This document shows positions 7,355 through 19,337 of a DNA stretch of 64,000 nt, in pieces (within the stretch, counting starts at the first letter, position 1; every line of letters begins with the position of its first letter). The notes beneath the pieces were generated by a model that searched no databases, was not told where the DNA came from, and saw only the letters and a program-made list of their open reading frames with translations. This stretch comes from Betaproteobacteria bacterium (GTDB lineage: Bacteria > Pseudomonadota > Gammaproteobacteria > Burkholderiales > CAIKXV01). The stretch lies in assembly GCA_947458265.1 (NCBI GenBank), contig CANGYF010000022.1:1-64000 (forward strand), read 5' to 3'. The position numbers were made by a program, and so were the translations under genes.

Positions 7355-8833
7355 ATGGCCAGCCTCGCACAGCAGCAGGACGACGCGCGCGTGAAAACGG
7401 CGAATGCGTCAGGCGTCACGACGGACGTTGGTGCGAATGCCGACGGTGTCGGAGTGCCATGGACGGGCGAGGAGGGTACCAGCCGACCGGCGCGCGCCGA
7501 TCGCGACGGCGTCGTGCGCAAGCACGTCAATACCATCGCGCTGATGCCGACCGATCGACGCATCGGCCTGCTGACCCGCAAACTCTTCAATGTGATGCTG
7601 CGGCTTGCCCAGCAGCAGGGCGATACCGAGACGTATACCGCCCCCTTGCGCGAACTGATCACGCTCGCGCGGTTCGACTCCAAGGACTACCAGCTTCTGA
7701 AGCGCACGCTGCGACAGATGATCAGCACGGTCGTGGAGTGGCAGAGCCCCACCGACCGCGAGTTCGTGCGCTGGGAAGCCTGTGGCCTGGTTTCGGGGGT
7801 GTCCCTGAGCAAGCCCCCGGAGGCCGGCGGCGCGGTGATCCTGCAGTGGAGTTACGCACCGCAGATACGCAACCAGCTGCTCAGCCCCGAGCGCTACGCC
7901 CGCCTGTCGCTCGAGCTGATGACCCGGCTGCGCTCTCACACCGCGCTCGCTTTGTACGAAATCTGCGCGCGGTACATCGACAATCCCAGCCACCTCACCG
8001 CACGCCAGCCGTGGCGCTGGTGGAAACCCGTGCTCACCGGACAGCCCGACCGCGCGGATGGCGCACAGGCGCAGTACCGCTACTTCAAGCGCGATGTCCT
8101 CCTGCCCGCCATCGCGGAAGTCAATGCACTGACCGATATCGTGGTCGCCGGCCCGATCGAAGCACGCGGACCCGACAACAAGACCATTACCACGATCCAG
8201 TTCGAGGTTCGTCGGCGGGAGGAGGGGGCACGTGCACGCAGCAGCCTGGCGTCCGATCTGGTCGATCTGCCCGTCCTGGGCCATGCGATTCGAAACGGGC
8301 TGTCTCAGGCCGAGGCGGAACGCCTGCTGGAACAATACGATGCCACGCAGCTGCGCGCGGCGGTCGACCAGCTGGTGCAGCGCCAGTCCGTTCCCGAGTC
8401 GGCAGGTCTACCCCGTATCGGCCAGCCGGCGCGATGGGTCGCAGCGGTGCTGGAAGCAGAGCGCAAGCGCAGACCGTCGGCCGACAACTGGAACGCGCGG
8501 CGGATAGGGCAGGGCGTCGCGCCGTCGCGCGAGGCGCGCTGGCGTGAAGAGTGGATCAAGCGTCGCTATCGGGACGTGCACGGCATGTTCGTCGAGCACG
8601 ACGCGGCTGCCCGCGAAGGCTGGCTGGCGCGCTATCGCGAGGCCTTGCTCGCGCAGCGCTCCGTGCTGGTCAAGCGGCTTGACCGCGACGGCTGGGAACA
8701 CCCGATGGTGCGTGTCGATTTCCTGCGCTACTTCGCCCGTGCCGTGATCGGCGAGCAGTGGGACCAGCCCACGGCCGAGGACATCCTCGGGCTTGCGGCC
8801 GAGATCGGCGACGATCCGGCAACGGCCGGCTGA
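7355..8833 (+). CDS. repA: Replication initiator protein, Rep_3/RepB type
   Basis: Initiator of 492 residues that should bind the iterons and open the origin. The conserved initiator domain begins near residue 57 (HVNTIALMPTDRRIGLLTRKLFNVML), followed by the winged-helix body with LMTRLRSHTALALYEICARYI, WWKPVL and YRYFKRDVLLPAIAEVN. The C-terminal third is an Arg-rich extension with predicted helices and no clear domain. I place the start at the ATG at 7355; a GTG at 7262 would add 31 residues and overlap an iteron. The gene is divergent from parA and convergent with the recombinase gene, with 21 bases between the two stops. Large initiators of this kind occur on Burkholderiales megaplasmids and second chromosomes. 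Confidence 0.88.
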   Translation: MASLAQQQDDARVKTANASGVTTDVGANADGVGVPWTGEEGTSRPARADRDGVVRKHVNTIALMPTDRRIGLLTRKLFNVMLRLAQQQGDTETYTAPLRELITLARFDSKDYQLLKRTLRQMISTVVEWQSPTDREFVRWEACGLVSGVSLSKPPEAGGAVILQWSYAPQIRNQLLSPERYARLSLELMTRLRSHTALALYEICARYIDNPSHLTARQPWRWWKPVLTGQPDRADGAQAQYRYFKRDVLLPAIAEVNALTDIVVAGPIEARGPDNKTITTIQFEVRRREEGARARSSLASDLVDLPVLGHAIRNGLSQAEAERLLEQYDATQLRAAVDQLVQRQSVPESAGLPRIGQPARWVAAVLEAERKRRPSADNWNARRIGQGVAPSREARWREEWIKRRYRDVHGMFVEHDAAAREGWLARYREALLAQRSVLVKRLDRDGWEHPMVRVDFLRYFARAVIGEQWDQPTAEDILGLAAEIGDDPATAG

Positions 8834-8854
8834 GCGGGGTGCCCTCGCACGCCG

Positions 8855-9928
8855 TCACGCGACCTCGATTCCGTCCGGGTTGACGATGCCGCGTGCGTAG
8901 GCTGCGGCCGATCCTTCGAGCGCAAGTCCCATCCAGTCGCGCAGCACACGCGCCGGCTTGCCGGCCCGCAGCTGGCGCGCAGCAAAGGCGCCGCGCAGCA
9001 CGCGTGCGCCCTTGTGGGTACGATCGATGCCGGCACGGTCGAGCCAGGCTTCGCAGGCGCGATGGACGGTACGCACGGTGAGTGGCTCGCCGCGCGGCGT
9101 CGCGCAGAAGAGCGCGCCAGCGGCATCGGTGCAGAGCCGTGCACGCACGCAAAGCCAGGCATCCAGAAGCGGACGCACCGACGGGCTGATCGGTGCGACC
9201 CGCTCGGGGCGTCGCCCGTATCCGGCGACGGTCACGAACGGTGGCGTCTCGTCCAGGTGCATGTCCAGACGCCCGAGCGCGACGATCTCGCGTGGCTGCA
9301 GGCCCGATCCGATCGCCATCGCGACGATGGCCGCATCGCGCAGCATGCGCCATCCGCCGTCGGCGCCGGCATCGGCTGCAGCCATGCCCGTTGGCGGCAA
9401 CTCCATGGCTTGCTGAATCGCCGACAGGAGCCGGGTTTCCTCGTTCGCCGTCAGCGATTCTGGCAGCGGCCGCGTCCGGGGAGCGGGATACTGCTGCATC
9501 AGGGTACGCGCCGGATTGTCGCTGCGCAGGCGTGCGTGCGACAGCTCCGAATGCAGCAGTTCCAGCGTGCGCAGGTAGCGGTGGCGGGTGAGGGCGGGCG
9601 TGCCGTCGCGCTGAAGGTGCTCGAGCGTGTCCAGGAAGGTCGCGATCTGTTCTGGCCCGGCATGCTCCAGCGTCGACCCCTGCCTGTCGAGCGAAGCAAG
9701 GTAGCGGCGCACGATCGACAGGTGCTTCTGGATCGTCGCGGGCCGGTACGGCTCGCCGTCGTGCCGTTGCCGGCGCAGCCACTCCAGCGTGCAGGCCAGT
9801 GGCGTCGACTTCCAGTCTGCGGGCAGGGCGCCTGCCTCGGCACGCTCCCGGTCGGTGCCTGCGAACAGGTCTGCCGTCGAGTCCGCGCAGGGTTGTGCCA
9901 TTGGATGTGAGAGTGGTGCGGGAGTCAT
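8855..9928 (-). CDS. Divergent tyrosine recombinase/integrase
   Basis: A 357-residue phage-integrase-family protein with an N-terminal core-binding domain (about 45-140) and a C-terminal catalytic domain. The first catalytic Arg is in SGLQPREIVAL (Arg213) and the Tyr nucleophile is probably in SAAAYARG (Tyr344). The usual HxxR box is RVLR, so the His is replaced, and the LGH box reads MGL, so the second His is also missing. Its place beside rep suggests resolution of replicon dimers, but activity is uncertain. The start is the ATG at 9928; a GTG at 9982 is an in-frame alternative that lies in the arm of a 14-bp inverted repeat. Confidence 0.82.
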   Translation of the reverse strand: MTPAPLSHPMAQPCADSTADLFAGTDRERAEAGALPADWKSTPLACTLEWLRRQRHDGEPYRPATIQKHLSIVRRYLASLDRQGSTLEHAGPEQIATFLDTLEHLQRDGTPALTRHRYLRTLELLHSELSHARLRSDNPARTLMQQYPAPRTRPLPESLTANEETRLLSAIQQAMELPPTGMAAADAGADGGWRMLRDAAIVAMAIGSGLQPREIVALGRLDMHLDETPPFVTVAGYGRRPERVAPISPSVRPLLDAWLCVRARLCTDAAGALFCATPRGEPLTVRTVHRACEAWLDRAGIDRTHKGARVLRGAFAARQLRAGKPARVLRDWMGLALEGSAAAYARGIVNPDGIEVA

Positions 9929-9967
9929 GCGGACAAGTGTAGCGCCCTCGGAGTGACCGCTGCTTGA

Positions 9968-10051
9968 ATGTCCTTTCCCCACAAACGGTGCGAGGTGTCA
10001 GCGCCATGGATGCAGGGGTTTCGTGTCTTTAACGCGATGGGGAAAGGACAT
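9968..10051. repeat. 14-bp inverted repeat upstream of the recombinase gene
   Basis: ATGTCCTTTCCCCA at 9968-9981 is repeated in perfect inverted form at 10038-10051 with 56 bases between. It lies between the divergent recombinase gene and the small HTH gene. It could be a recombinase core site, a resolution site or an operator for the HTH protein. No function is shown by the sequence alone. Confidence 0.55.
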
Positions 10052-10217
10052 CTAAGCGCCTGTGCGATTGCTTTGCCAACCGTGTGCGCAGTAAGCGCCT
10101 GCTTACGTCCTCGTCACGACGATACGGCAGTTGCTCGACCCCGCACGGCTTCAGTGCGCCGTCGGCATGCAACCGCGTACCATTACTGCTCCATTGGTAG
10201 CGAAGGCATCGGTCTAC

Positions 10218-10670
10218 ATGGCAAACCTGACATCGTTGTTGCGGGACGAGATCACCCGCCTCGCCAGGCGGCAGATCAACGCGGAGATCGTCCCGCTGAA
10301 GAAACGCTGGGCACAACAACGCCGCGTGATCGCGGCACTGAAGGAAGAGTGCAGCGCCCTGCGCCGTGAGCTGTCGCAACTGAGCAAGCGCGGCACGACG
10401 GTCGCGCCGAAGGCCGCCCCCCGGACGGCAGAAGGCGGTGCCACCCGGCGGCGCTTCCGCGCTGATGGCCTGCGCGCGTTCCGTGTCCGGCTCGGGCTCA
10501 CGGTGCGCGAGGTCGCGCTGCTGCTGGGCGTCAGTGAACAGACCATCTACAACTGGGAAACCGCATCTACCCGACCGCAGCCGGCGATGATCGACACGAT
10601 CGCGCAACTTCGCGCGCTCGGCAAACGGGAAGTGAAGGCCCGGCTGCTCGAGTTGCAGGACGCGAAGTAA
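10218..10670 (+). CDS. Small coiled-coil protein with C-terminal XRE-like HTH
   Basis: A 150-residue protein. The N-terminal half (about 1-60, MANLTSLLRDEITRLARRQ onward) is a charged helix likely to form a coiled coil. A basic linker follows, then a helix-turn-helix near 96-130 (FRVRLGLTVREVALLLGVSEQTIYNWE) of the Cro/CI class. Such proteins are common in beta-proteobacteria and are annotated as putative DNA-binding proteins without a proven role. I chose the ATG at 10218, where the family-like MANLTSLLRDEI begins; an upstream ATG would add an atypical leader. Its position beside the replicon backbone suggests a regulator or accessory of that module, but this is inference. Confidence 0.75.
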   Translation: MANLTSLLRDEITRLARRQINAEIVPLKKRWAQQRRVIAALKEECSALRRELSQLSKRGTTVAPKAAPRTAEGGATRRRFRADGLRAFRVRLGLTVREVALLLGVSEQTIYNWETASTRPQPAMIDTIAQLRALGKREVKARLLELQDAK

Positions 10671-10721
10671 GGCCCCAGGCCCCAAGGCCCGGCCGCCCGT
10701 TGCGGACGACGACCAGGTGCG

Positions 10722-11627
10722 TCACTCGCCGCTGAACGCGAGCACGTCCGCCTCCGGCCGCCGCAGCAGGGTCTTCAGCAGTGGCGGCTCGAAGTGCCGC
10801 TGCACCGTGATGGCATAGAAGTTCTCGTGCAGGTCCGGCACCACACAGTACTCGGCCAGCGTACCGCTACGAAGTTCGTCCTGCACCACCACCGTCGGCA
10901 CCAGCGCGACGCTGTCGGAATCGCGCGCGAGCAGCCGGAGCAGGGCCATGTCGTCGACCTCGGCGCGCAGGCGGTAGCGCAGGCCACGCTGTTCGCAGAT
11001 CAGGTCGAAGCCCGTCCTGATGTCGTTGTCGCGGCCCGGCAGCAACAGTGGCACGTTCGCCAGGTCGTCGGGAAAGCGGAAGGCACGCCGCTTCGGCCGC
11101 GGCTTGCCCACCAGGCTCACCGGCTGGCGTGCGATCCGGCGGCAGCGCCAGGGATCGTCAACCGTGGCCGGCACCCGCCGGTTGGACAGCACGAGGTCGA
11201 TCGCATGCACGCGCAGTCGCGCGAGCAGTTCCTGCAGGCTGCCCGACTGCAGGGCGAGCGAGACGTCGTCGCGCGCGAGCAGCGGCCGGACGAAGTTCTC
11301 CTGGAAGTTGCGCGACAGCGTGGCCATCGCGCCGATGCGCAGCACCTGCCGCTGTTCACGGTGTCCATCGCGCAGCAGCGCGAGCAGTTCGTTGCCGGAG
11401 GCGAAGATGCTCTCCGAATAGGCGAGCGCCAGGTGGCCTGCCTCGGTGAGCTTGAGCGTGCGGCCGACCCGGGTGAACAGCGGCTGTCCGAACGACTCCT
11501 CGAGTTGCCGGATCTGGCTCGACAGCGCCGACTGCGAAACGTGCAGGCGTACGGCCGCGCGCGTGAGGTTGCCCTCCCGAGCCACGGCCCAGAAGTAGTG
11601 CAGGTGGTGGTAATTGAGCCTTGCCAT
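10722..11627 (-). CDS. LysR-family transcriptional regulator
   Basis: A 301-residue LysR-type regulator. The winged HTH occupies residues 1-62 (LNYHHLHYFWAVAREGNLTRAAVRLHVSQSALSSQIRQLEESFGQPLF) and resembles the NhaR branch in the YHHLHYFW start; the effector domain follows. Translation starts at the ATG at 11627; upstream in-frame ATG codons give no LysR homology. It is divergent from dabB with 135 bases between the start codons, the classic arrangement for a LysR regulator controlling the adjacent operon, so it probably responds to CO2 or bicarbonate status. The inducer cannot be seen in the sequence. Confidence 0.92.
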   Translation of the reverse strand: MARLNYHHLHYFWAVAREGNLTRAAVRLHVSQSALSSQIRQLEESFGQPLFTRVGRTLKLTEAGHLALAYSESIFASGNELLALLRDGHREQRQVLRIGAMATLSRNFQENFVRPLLARDDVSLALQSGSLQELLARLRVHAIDLVLSNRRVPATVDDPWRCRRIARQPVSLVGKPRPKRRAFRFPDDLANVPLLLPGRDNDIRTGFDLICEQRGLRYRLRAEVDDMALLRLLARDSDSVALVPTVVVQDELRSGTLAEYCVVPDLHENFYAITVQRHFEPPLLKTLLRRPEADVLAFSGE

Positions 11628-11762
11628 ACGCGCCTCCAGCGGCTGCCATCGTTCTGTATTGCTTAACGAACTGTACGGAACAATGAATTTTACGCATCCG
11701 CCATGGCTGCGTACATTCATCGCCTCGACCCGCCCCGATGACACGAGTAACCCGGAGCCCGT
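11628..11762. promoter_or_regulatory. Divergent LysR-dabB control region
   Basis: The 135 bases between the LysR and dabB starts include an AT-richer part at about 11650-11696. The imperfect inverted pair ATTGCTT and GGAACAAT, about eleven bases apart, resembles a LysR T-N11-A site. I see no clear -10/-35 pair for either gene. The operator is therefore placed by context rather than by a strong consensus. Confidence 0.4.
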
Positions 11763-13363
11763 ATGGATGCCACTGCGCTGTACCCGCTGCTCCAGGACCT
11801 ACCAGCCTGGCGAAGCGCCCTGTTGCCCGGCCTGCCGGCCGTGTTCGCAGCCGGTGCGCTCATCGCCGCGGCGATGCGCCCTTCGGTGGCCTCGACATGG
11901 TTGCTGGTGCGCTGCTGCGCGGGGCTGGCGCTGGCCATCGCGGCCGCGTCGATGCTGCTGGGCGCGGTGAGCGGCGCTGCCGTGCAGACGTCAGGGCCGC
12001 TGCACCTGCTGCGCGCGGACATCACGGGCGCGGTGATGACGCTGCTGGTGGCGTTCATCGGCTGGGTGATCGCCGGGTATTCGCACCGCTACCTCGCCGG
12101 CGAGCCCGGACAGGTGCGCTATGCCTGCTGGCTGATGGCGACGCTCGCCGGCGTCGGTGGCGTGGCCATCGCAAACGACCTGCTGCTGCTCGCGCTTTGC
12201 TGGATGCTGGCCAGTGCCTCGCTGCAGCGGCTGCTGCTGTTCCAGGGCTCGCGTCCCGCCGCGCGCATCGCCGCGCACAAGAAGCTGATCGCCAACCGCA
12301 TCGCGGAGGTCTGCCTGTTCGCCGCGATCGGCCTGTGCTGGATCGCATTCGACACGCTGCGTATCGATGCGATGCTGCAGCACCCGTCGTTATCGTCGGG
12401 CGAGGTTCCGCTGGCGGTGCATGCCGCGGTCGTGCTGATCGTGGTCTCGGCGCTGCTCAAGTGCGCGCTTCTGCCCTTCCATGGCTGGCTGATCCAGGTG
12501 ATGGAGGCCCCGACACCAGTTTCCGCCCTGCTGCATGCAGGCGTGGTGAACCTGGGTGGCTTCGTGCTGATCCGGCTTTCAGGCCTGCTCGATGCGGTAC
12601 CGCTCGCCCAGGCGCTGCTGGTCCTTGCAGGCACCACGACGGCGGTGCTGGCCGCACTCGTGATGACGACAAGGATCAGCATCAAGGTGTCGCTTGCCTG
12701 GTCGACCTGCGCCCAGATGGGATTCATGCTCATGCAGGTCGGGATCGGCGCCTATCCGATGGCGCTGCTGCATCTGGTCGCACATTCGCTGTACAAGGCG
12801 CATGCTTTCCTGGCCGCCGGCGGTACCGTGCGCCGCACGACGGAGCTCGCGCTCGCCGGCCGGCTTCCCGCGCAGGGCCTGTTCGCAGCGCTCGCAGTTG
12901 CAGTGGGCGCCGGCGCCGTGATGGCGGCTGCCTCGCTCGGATGGGCACTGCTGCCGACGGCGCCAGCATCGATCGGACCTGGCCAGTGGGTGCTGGCTGC
13001 GATCGCGAGCCTGGCGCTGGCCCCGCTGCTGCCGCTGCGCAGGGACCGCGGCGGCCTGCAGCCGGTGGTGCTGCTGTGCTCTGCAGCGGCGATGGCAATG
13101 GCCTGGGTGCTGCTGCACCAGATCGCCAGCCACTGGCTGCCTGCGCGCGAAGCCGGCAGCGGCTGGTTACCGTGGCTGTTGGCCGGTGTCGTGCTCTCGG
13201 CCTTCGCCGCACTCTACCTGCTGCAATCGATGCTGCGCGCCAACCCGGATGGCCCGCTGTCGCGCCGCCTGCACCCCTGGTTCTATGCAGGCCTGTTCCT
13301 CGACGACCGGCTGACCCGGATCGCGTTTGCAGCCTGGCCGCTGCGCAGCCCGCGGAGTCCCGC

Positions 13364-13367
<4 letters not shown>
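11763..13367 (+). CDS. dabB: DabB, proton-channel subunit of DAB inorganic carbon transporter
   Basis: Polytopic membrane protein of 534 residues related to NuoL/MrpA antiporter-type subunits. Hydrophobic segments run along its whole length. The central signature LLKCALLPFHGWLIQVMEAPTPVSALLHAGVVNLGGFVLIR corresponds to the conserved Lys and TPVSAL(L/I)HA stretch of the proton-antiporter family (written here only as the short core TPVSALLHA for reference). With DabA it forms the energy-coupled carbonic anhydrase that hydrates CO2 to bicarbonate inside the cell using the ion gradient. It is shorter than NuoL and lies directly before dabA with the stop and start overlapping (ATGA), so the two are co-translated. 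There are no other Complex I genes nearby, which favours DAB over respiration. Confidence 0.9.
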
Positions 13368-16039
<2,672 letters not shown>

Positions 16040-16099
16040 CCCGCAAGTTCACCGCGCGTCGGTTCAGCCCCGGGACCGGCTGGTAAACGGCGATCCCCC

Positions 16100-19000
16100 T
16101 CAGCGCGGCTCGGGCACGCCGACCGTGAACGTGCCGACCGTCACCTCCTGCCCGCGGCCTGCCAGGCGCAGGATGACCTCCTCGTCGCGCTGCCCGGGCG
16201 TCCCGAATCCGGTCGAGAAATTGAGCATCAGGGTCGTGGCCGGCGCGACGATCTGCTGGTTGTGCCCGTAGAACTGCGCCTTGACCGTGTAGGTGCCCGG
16301 CTTCGCCGTGCGCAGGGAGAACTCCTCGGGTCCGTAGCCGCCGGTGAAGTCGTTCGACATGCGGCCACCCTGGTAGGTAAGCCTGCGCCCGTAGAATGCA
16401 CGCTCACCGTTCGGATCGATCACCCAGAGGTCGATGTCTGTGTTGTCCGCATCCCACGACAGCACGACCCGCAGGTCGAGCGGCAGGTTGCGCAGCAGCC
16501 GCGGGTCGATCGCCCGCGTATCGAGCGCAGGTCCTCCGGCGGCGACAGTGCGCGCGATGATCGCGTTCAGCTCTGCGAGCGCGATCAGTTCTATGTCGGG
16601 GAAACGGTTGTTCCACGGTCGTTCCACGACCTGCCACAGATGGTCGATCGCCGGCTGCGCCTGGCCGGCCTGCGCGAGCGCGAGGCCGAGGTCTCGATAC
16701 GACTGCGGCTCGTCCGGACTCAGCAGCAGCACCTTCCTCAGCACCGGCAGGGCCAGGGCGACCTGCTTCGCCTGCAGCAGGCGATAGCCGAGGATGCGCA
16801 GGATATGGCGGTTCTCGAGGTTCATCTCCGCGAGGTTCGACAGCACCCGGTTAGCGAGTGCCGGCTGACCGCGCTCGAACAGCAGGTCGGCGACGTCGAG
16901 GAAGAACGCCGTGCTGGCCAGGTACGAAGGGCGTTCGTCGAGGTAGATCTCGTAGAGTGCGCTGTCGGGTGCGGCACGCAGGCGCTTTGCATAGGGCGCA
17001 TCCGGCACCCACCTCGCGAGGCGGATCGATGCCTGCGGTGCTGCCGTGGCGTTGCTGGCCGCCGCCTCGGCGGCACTGGATGCCACGGGCGCAGGCGCAG
17101 GCACCGCATTCGCGCGTGGGGCCGATGCGGCTGCTGGCGGCGCTGCACGCTGCTCGGAGCGCCGTGCCGAATCAGCGGCAGACCCGGCGGCTGACCCGAC
17201 GGCGGCACCTGTCGGTGCCGGCACGACCTTCGTCACCGGCTTGGGTGGCTCGTCCTTGGGGAATACCCGCTCCCACCACGACTGCTTCTCCGCGAAGCGG
17301 GCGGCGACCCGGTCGAGCTGGCGACTGCGCGCGAGAAGGTCGGCATCGCGCTGCCGGGCGACCAGCCGCTCGTAGGCCGCGCGCAGCGCAGGCGGCGGTT
17401 CTATGCCATGACGGGCGTAGTCGGCGACCGCGTCGAGCACGATCAGCGAGGTCTCGGGCGTGGGCATCGAGAAGCGCATGCCCAGCCGCCGGATCTCGCC
17501 ACGGTTGCGTTCGGCGTCGGCCTGCAGCGCGGCCAGCCGGAGCGCCGCCCAGCGCTGGGCTGCGAGGCTACCCGATGGGCCGCTCGCGCCGGCCGTGCGG
17601 GCAGTGCTGCCGGACACCTCGATACGACGCAGGGTGCGCGCCCCGTCGGGTGCGACGATCTCCAGCTCGATCGTCGCCACCGGCGAGAGCATCCGGCCGG
17701 CGACGACGACACGCCCGTCCTCCGGATACACGCTCGCCTGCACCAGGTCGGTTGCACCGTCGGCGCGTACAGCGATCGCGCGGCTGCGCTGCGTGCGCAG
17801 TTCACGCACCGCATCGGCGGTTGCCGTGCGCTGCAGGTCGATCAGCGCACCGCCCGATTGTTCGGCCCTGTGGCGCAGTGCGACCGGATCGGCGGCGGTC
17901 GAGGCAATCAGCGCGTACATCGGCACCTGGGCGACAGGTATCGGATCCGGGCCGTAGTTGCCCAGCCCGTCCGAGAACAGCAGCGCGAGCCGTGCCGACG
18001 CCGGGATCGCGATCCCACCCAGGTTAGTCGCGCCATCGTAGACCATCTTCTCGAGCACTGACCGCAGGGCCCGCCAGTCGCCCCCGCTCACCTCGAAACG
18101 CTCAGCTGGCAGCGCGACATCGCGCACTTGGACCAGTTGCACGGTCACGCTGCCGAGCGCGCGGAAGTATCCGTCGAGCACGGCCAGTTCGCGACCATGG
18201 TCACGGTTCGCGCCCGAGCCCGACGCATCCCACACGATCGCAATCTCGGCTGGCGCCGGACGCGGACGGCTTGCCGCCGCGAGCGGTATCTCTGCATACA
18301 GGAAGGTGTCGCCGGCGAACGATGCGGTCGAGACCTGCGCACGGTTGCCGGCGGCCGGCACCTGCACCCGCAACTGCGGGTCGACAGCGGCCGTGCGTTC
18401 GACCACCAGCCGCGCGCTGCCGTCGGGGCCGGGCGAGACCATCAGGCGCTCGGCGCCCAGCCTGGCGGACACCGTACGGGCCTCGGTGCCGGGAAAGCGC
18501 AGGTCTGCCTCGAGACGGCCGATCGGCTGCCCGAACTGGAGCGGCAACTGGTAGTCGAGCCGTACCTGCCCCCCGTCGGTCGTACGCACGAGCGACTCGC
18601 CGATCTCGAGCACGACCCGGCGGGTACCGTTGGCCGGCAGCGGATACACGCGCAGGCGGTAGTTGTTGCCCTCGGTCACCTGCAGCAGCGCTGGGTCGAC
18701 CCGCGCCCGGATCACGTCGTCGAACACCTGTCGGCCGCGCGCCTTCTCCACCGGTACCGCCGGGCGCAGTTCACCATCGATGTCGAGTGCGAAACCGGTT
18801 ACCAACTGGCCGGGGCGCAATGGAAACTGCAGTTCGCCCTCCAGCACGCGCTCGTTAGGATTGCGGAACTCCATCTCGACACGCGTGCGTGCGGCCATGC
18901 CGACGATCTCTGCATCGACCCGCACCCGGACCACCTGGATCGGCAGTCTGGCTTCGGCAGCCACCAGCCGCGGCACCTGCCGCAGCGGCTGAACAAGAGG

Positions 19001-19171
19001 CGGGACGGAACGGGCGGGCAGTTCGGCTGCCCCCGCGGACTGTGCCCGAGCGATCGGGACCGGAGCCAGCAGCCCGGGCAGCAACGCACCGGCCTGCAGC
19101 ACGAGAATGAGCAGAAGAAACCGACGCAGGGCGCGCCGGGCGAGGAAGGGCAGGGAGCGAACGTTTTCCAT
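16100..19171 (-). CDS. Secreted VIT-VWA-TPR-DUF2135 protein
   Basis: Large exported protein of 1023 residues. A positively charged start and a hydrophobic segment (about 14-40) end in ARAQS, a likely signal peptidase site near 44. A VIT domain (about 75-200; EMEFRNPNERVLEGELQFPL) is followed by a von Willebrand A-like domain with the MIDAS strand AIVWDASGSG near 310, then an Ala/Pro-rich linker. TPR-like helices with LRKVLLLSPDEPQSYRDLGLALAQAGQ come next, and a C-terminal DUF2135/YfaP domain (LSWDADNTDIDLWVIDPNGE) closes the protein. VIT-VWA proteins of bacteria are mostly uncharacterised and thought to act in envelope contacts. It is convergent with dabA, and no partner gene is seen. Confidence 0.85.
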   Translation of the reverse strand: MENVRSLPFLARRALRRFLLLILVLQAGALLPGLLAPVPIARAQSAGAAELPARSVPPLVQPLRQVPRLVAAEARLPIQVVRVRVDAEIVGMAARTRVEMEFRNPNERVLEGELQFPLRPGQLVTGFALDIDGELRPAVPVEKARGRQVFDDVIRARVDPALLQVTEGNNYRLRVYPLPANGTRRVVLEIGESLVRTTDGGQVRLDYQLPLQFGQPIGRLEADLRFPGTEARTVSARLGAERLMVSPGPDGSARLVVERTAAVDPQLRVQVPAAGNRAQVSTASFAGDTFLYAEIPLAAASRPRPAPAEIAIVWDASGSGANRDHGRELAVLDGYFRALGSVTVQLVQVRDVALPAERFEVSGGDWRALRSVLEKMVYDGATNLGGIAIPASARLALLFSDGLGNYGPDPIPVAQVPMYALIASTAADPVALRHRAEQSGGALIDLQRTATADAVRELRTQRSRAIAVRADGATDLVQASVYPEDGRVVVAGRMLSPVATIELEIVAPDGARTLRRIEVSGSTARTAGASGPSGSLAAQRWAALRLAALQADAERNRGEIRRLGMRFSMPTPETSLIVLDAVADYARHGIEPPPALRAAYERLVARQRDADLLARSRQLDRVAARFAEKQSWWERVFPKDEPPKPVTKVVPAPTGAAVGSAAGSAADSARRSEQRAAPPAAASAPRANAVPAPAPVASSAAEAAASNATAAPQASIRLARWVPDAPYAKRLRAAPDSALYEIYLDERPSYLASTAFFLDVADLLFERGQPALANRVLSNLAEMNLENRHILRILGYRLLQAKQVALALPVLRKVLLLSPDEPQSYRDLGLALAQAGQAQPAIDHLWQVVERPWNNRFPDIELIALAELNAIIARTVAAGGPALDTRAIDPRLLRNLPLDLRVVLSWDADNTDIDLWVIDPNGERAFYGRRLTYQGGRMSNDFTGGYGPEEFSLRTAKPGTYTVKAQFYGHNQQIVAPATTLMLNFSTGFGTPGQRDEEVILRLAGRGQEVTVGTFTVGVPEPR

Positions 19172-19337
19172 GGTCCTGCCTATAACGCGGCAGCATGGAA
19201 AAAGGGGTAGTCGCGCAGGAAAAGACTTTCATTCCCGATGTGAGCGACATGGTATTCGCGCCGCGTACAGGGCAGCATAGCCCCGTATCGTTCACGCGGC
19301 CCACGAGGACGACCGCAAACCCTTCAGAGGAGTCAGC

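Noticed and set aside
11738-13363. Long plus-strand frame running into dabA without a stop
   Set aside because: It lies over dabB in another frame, is Arg/Ala-rich low-complexity and has no domain. The real DabA starts at 13364 at an ATGA junction.
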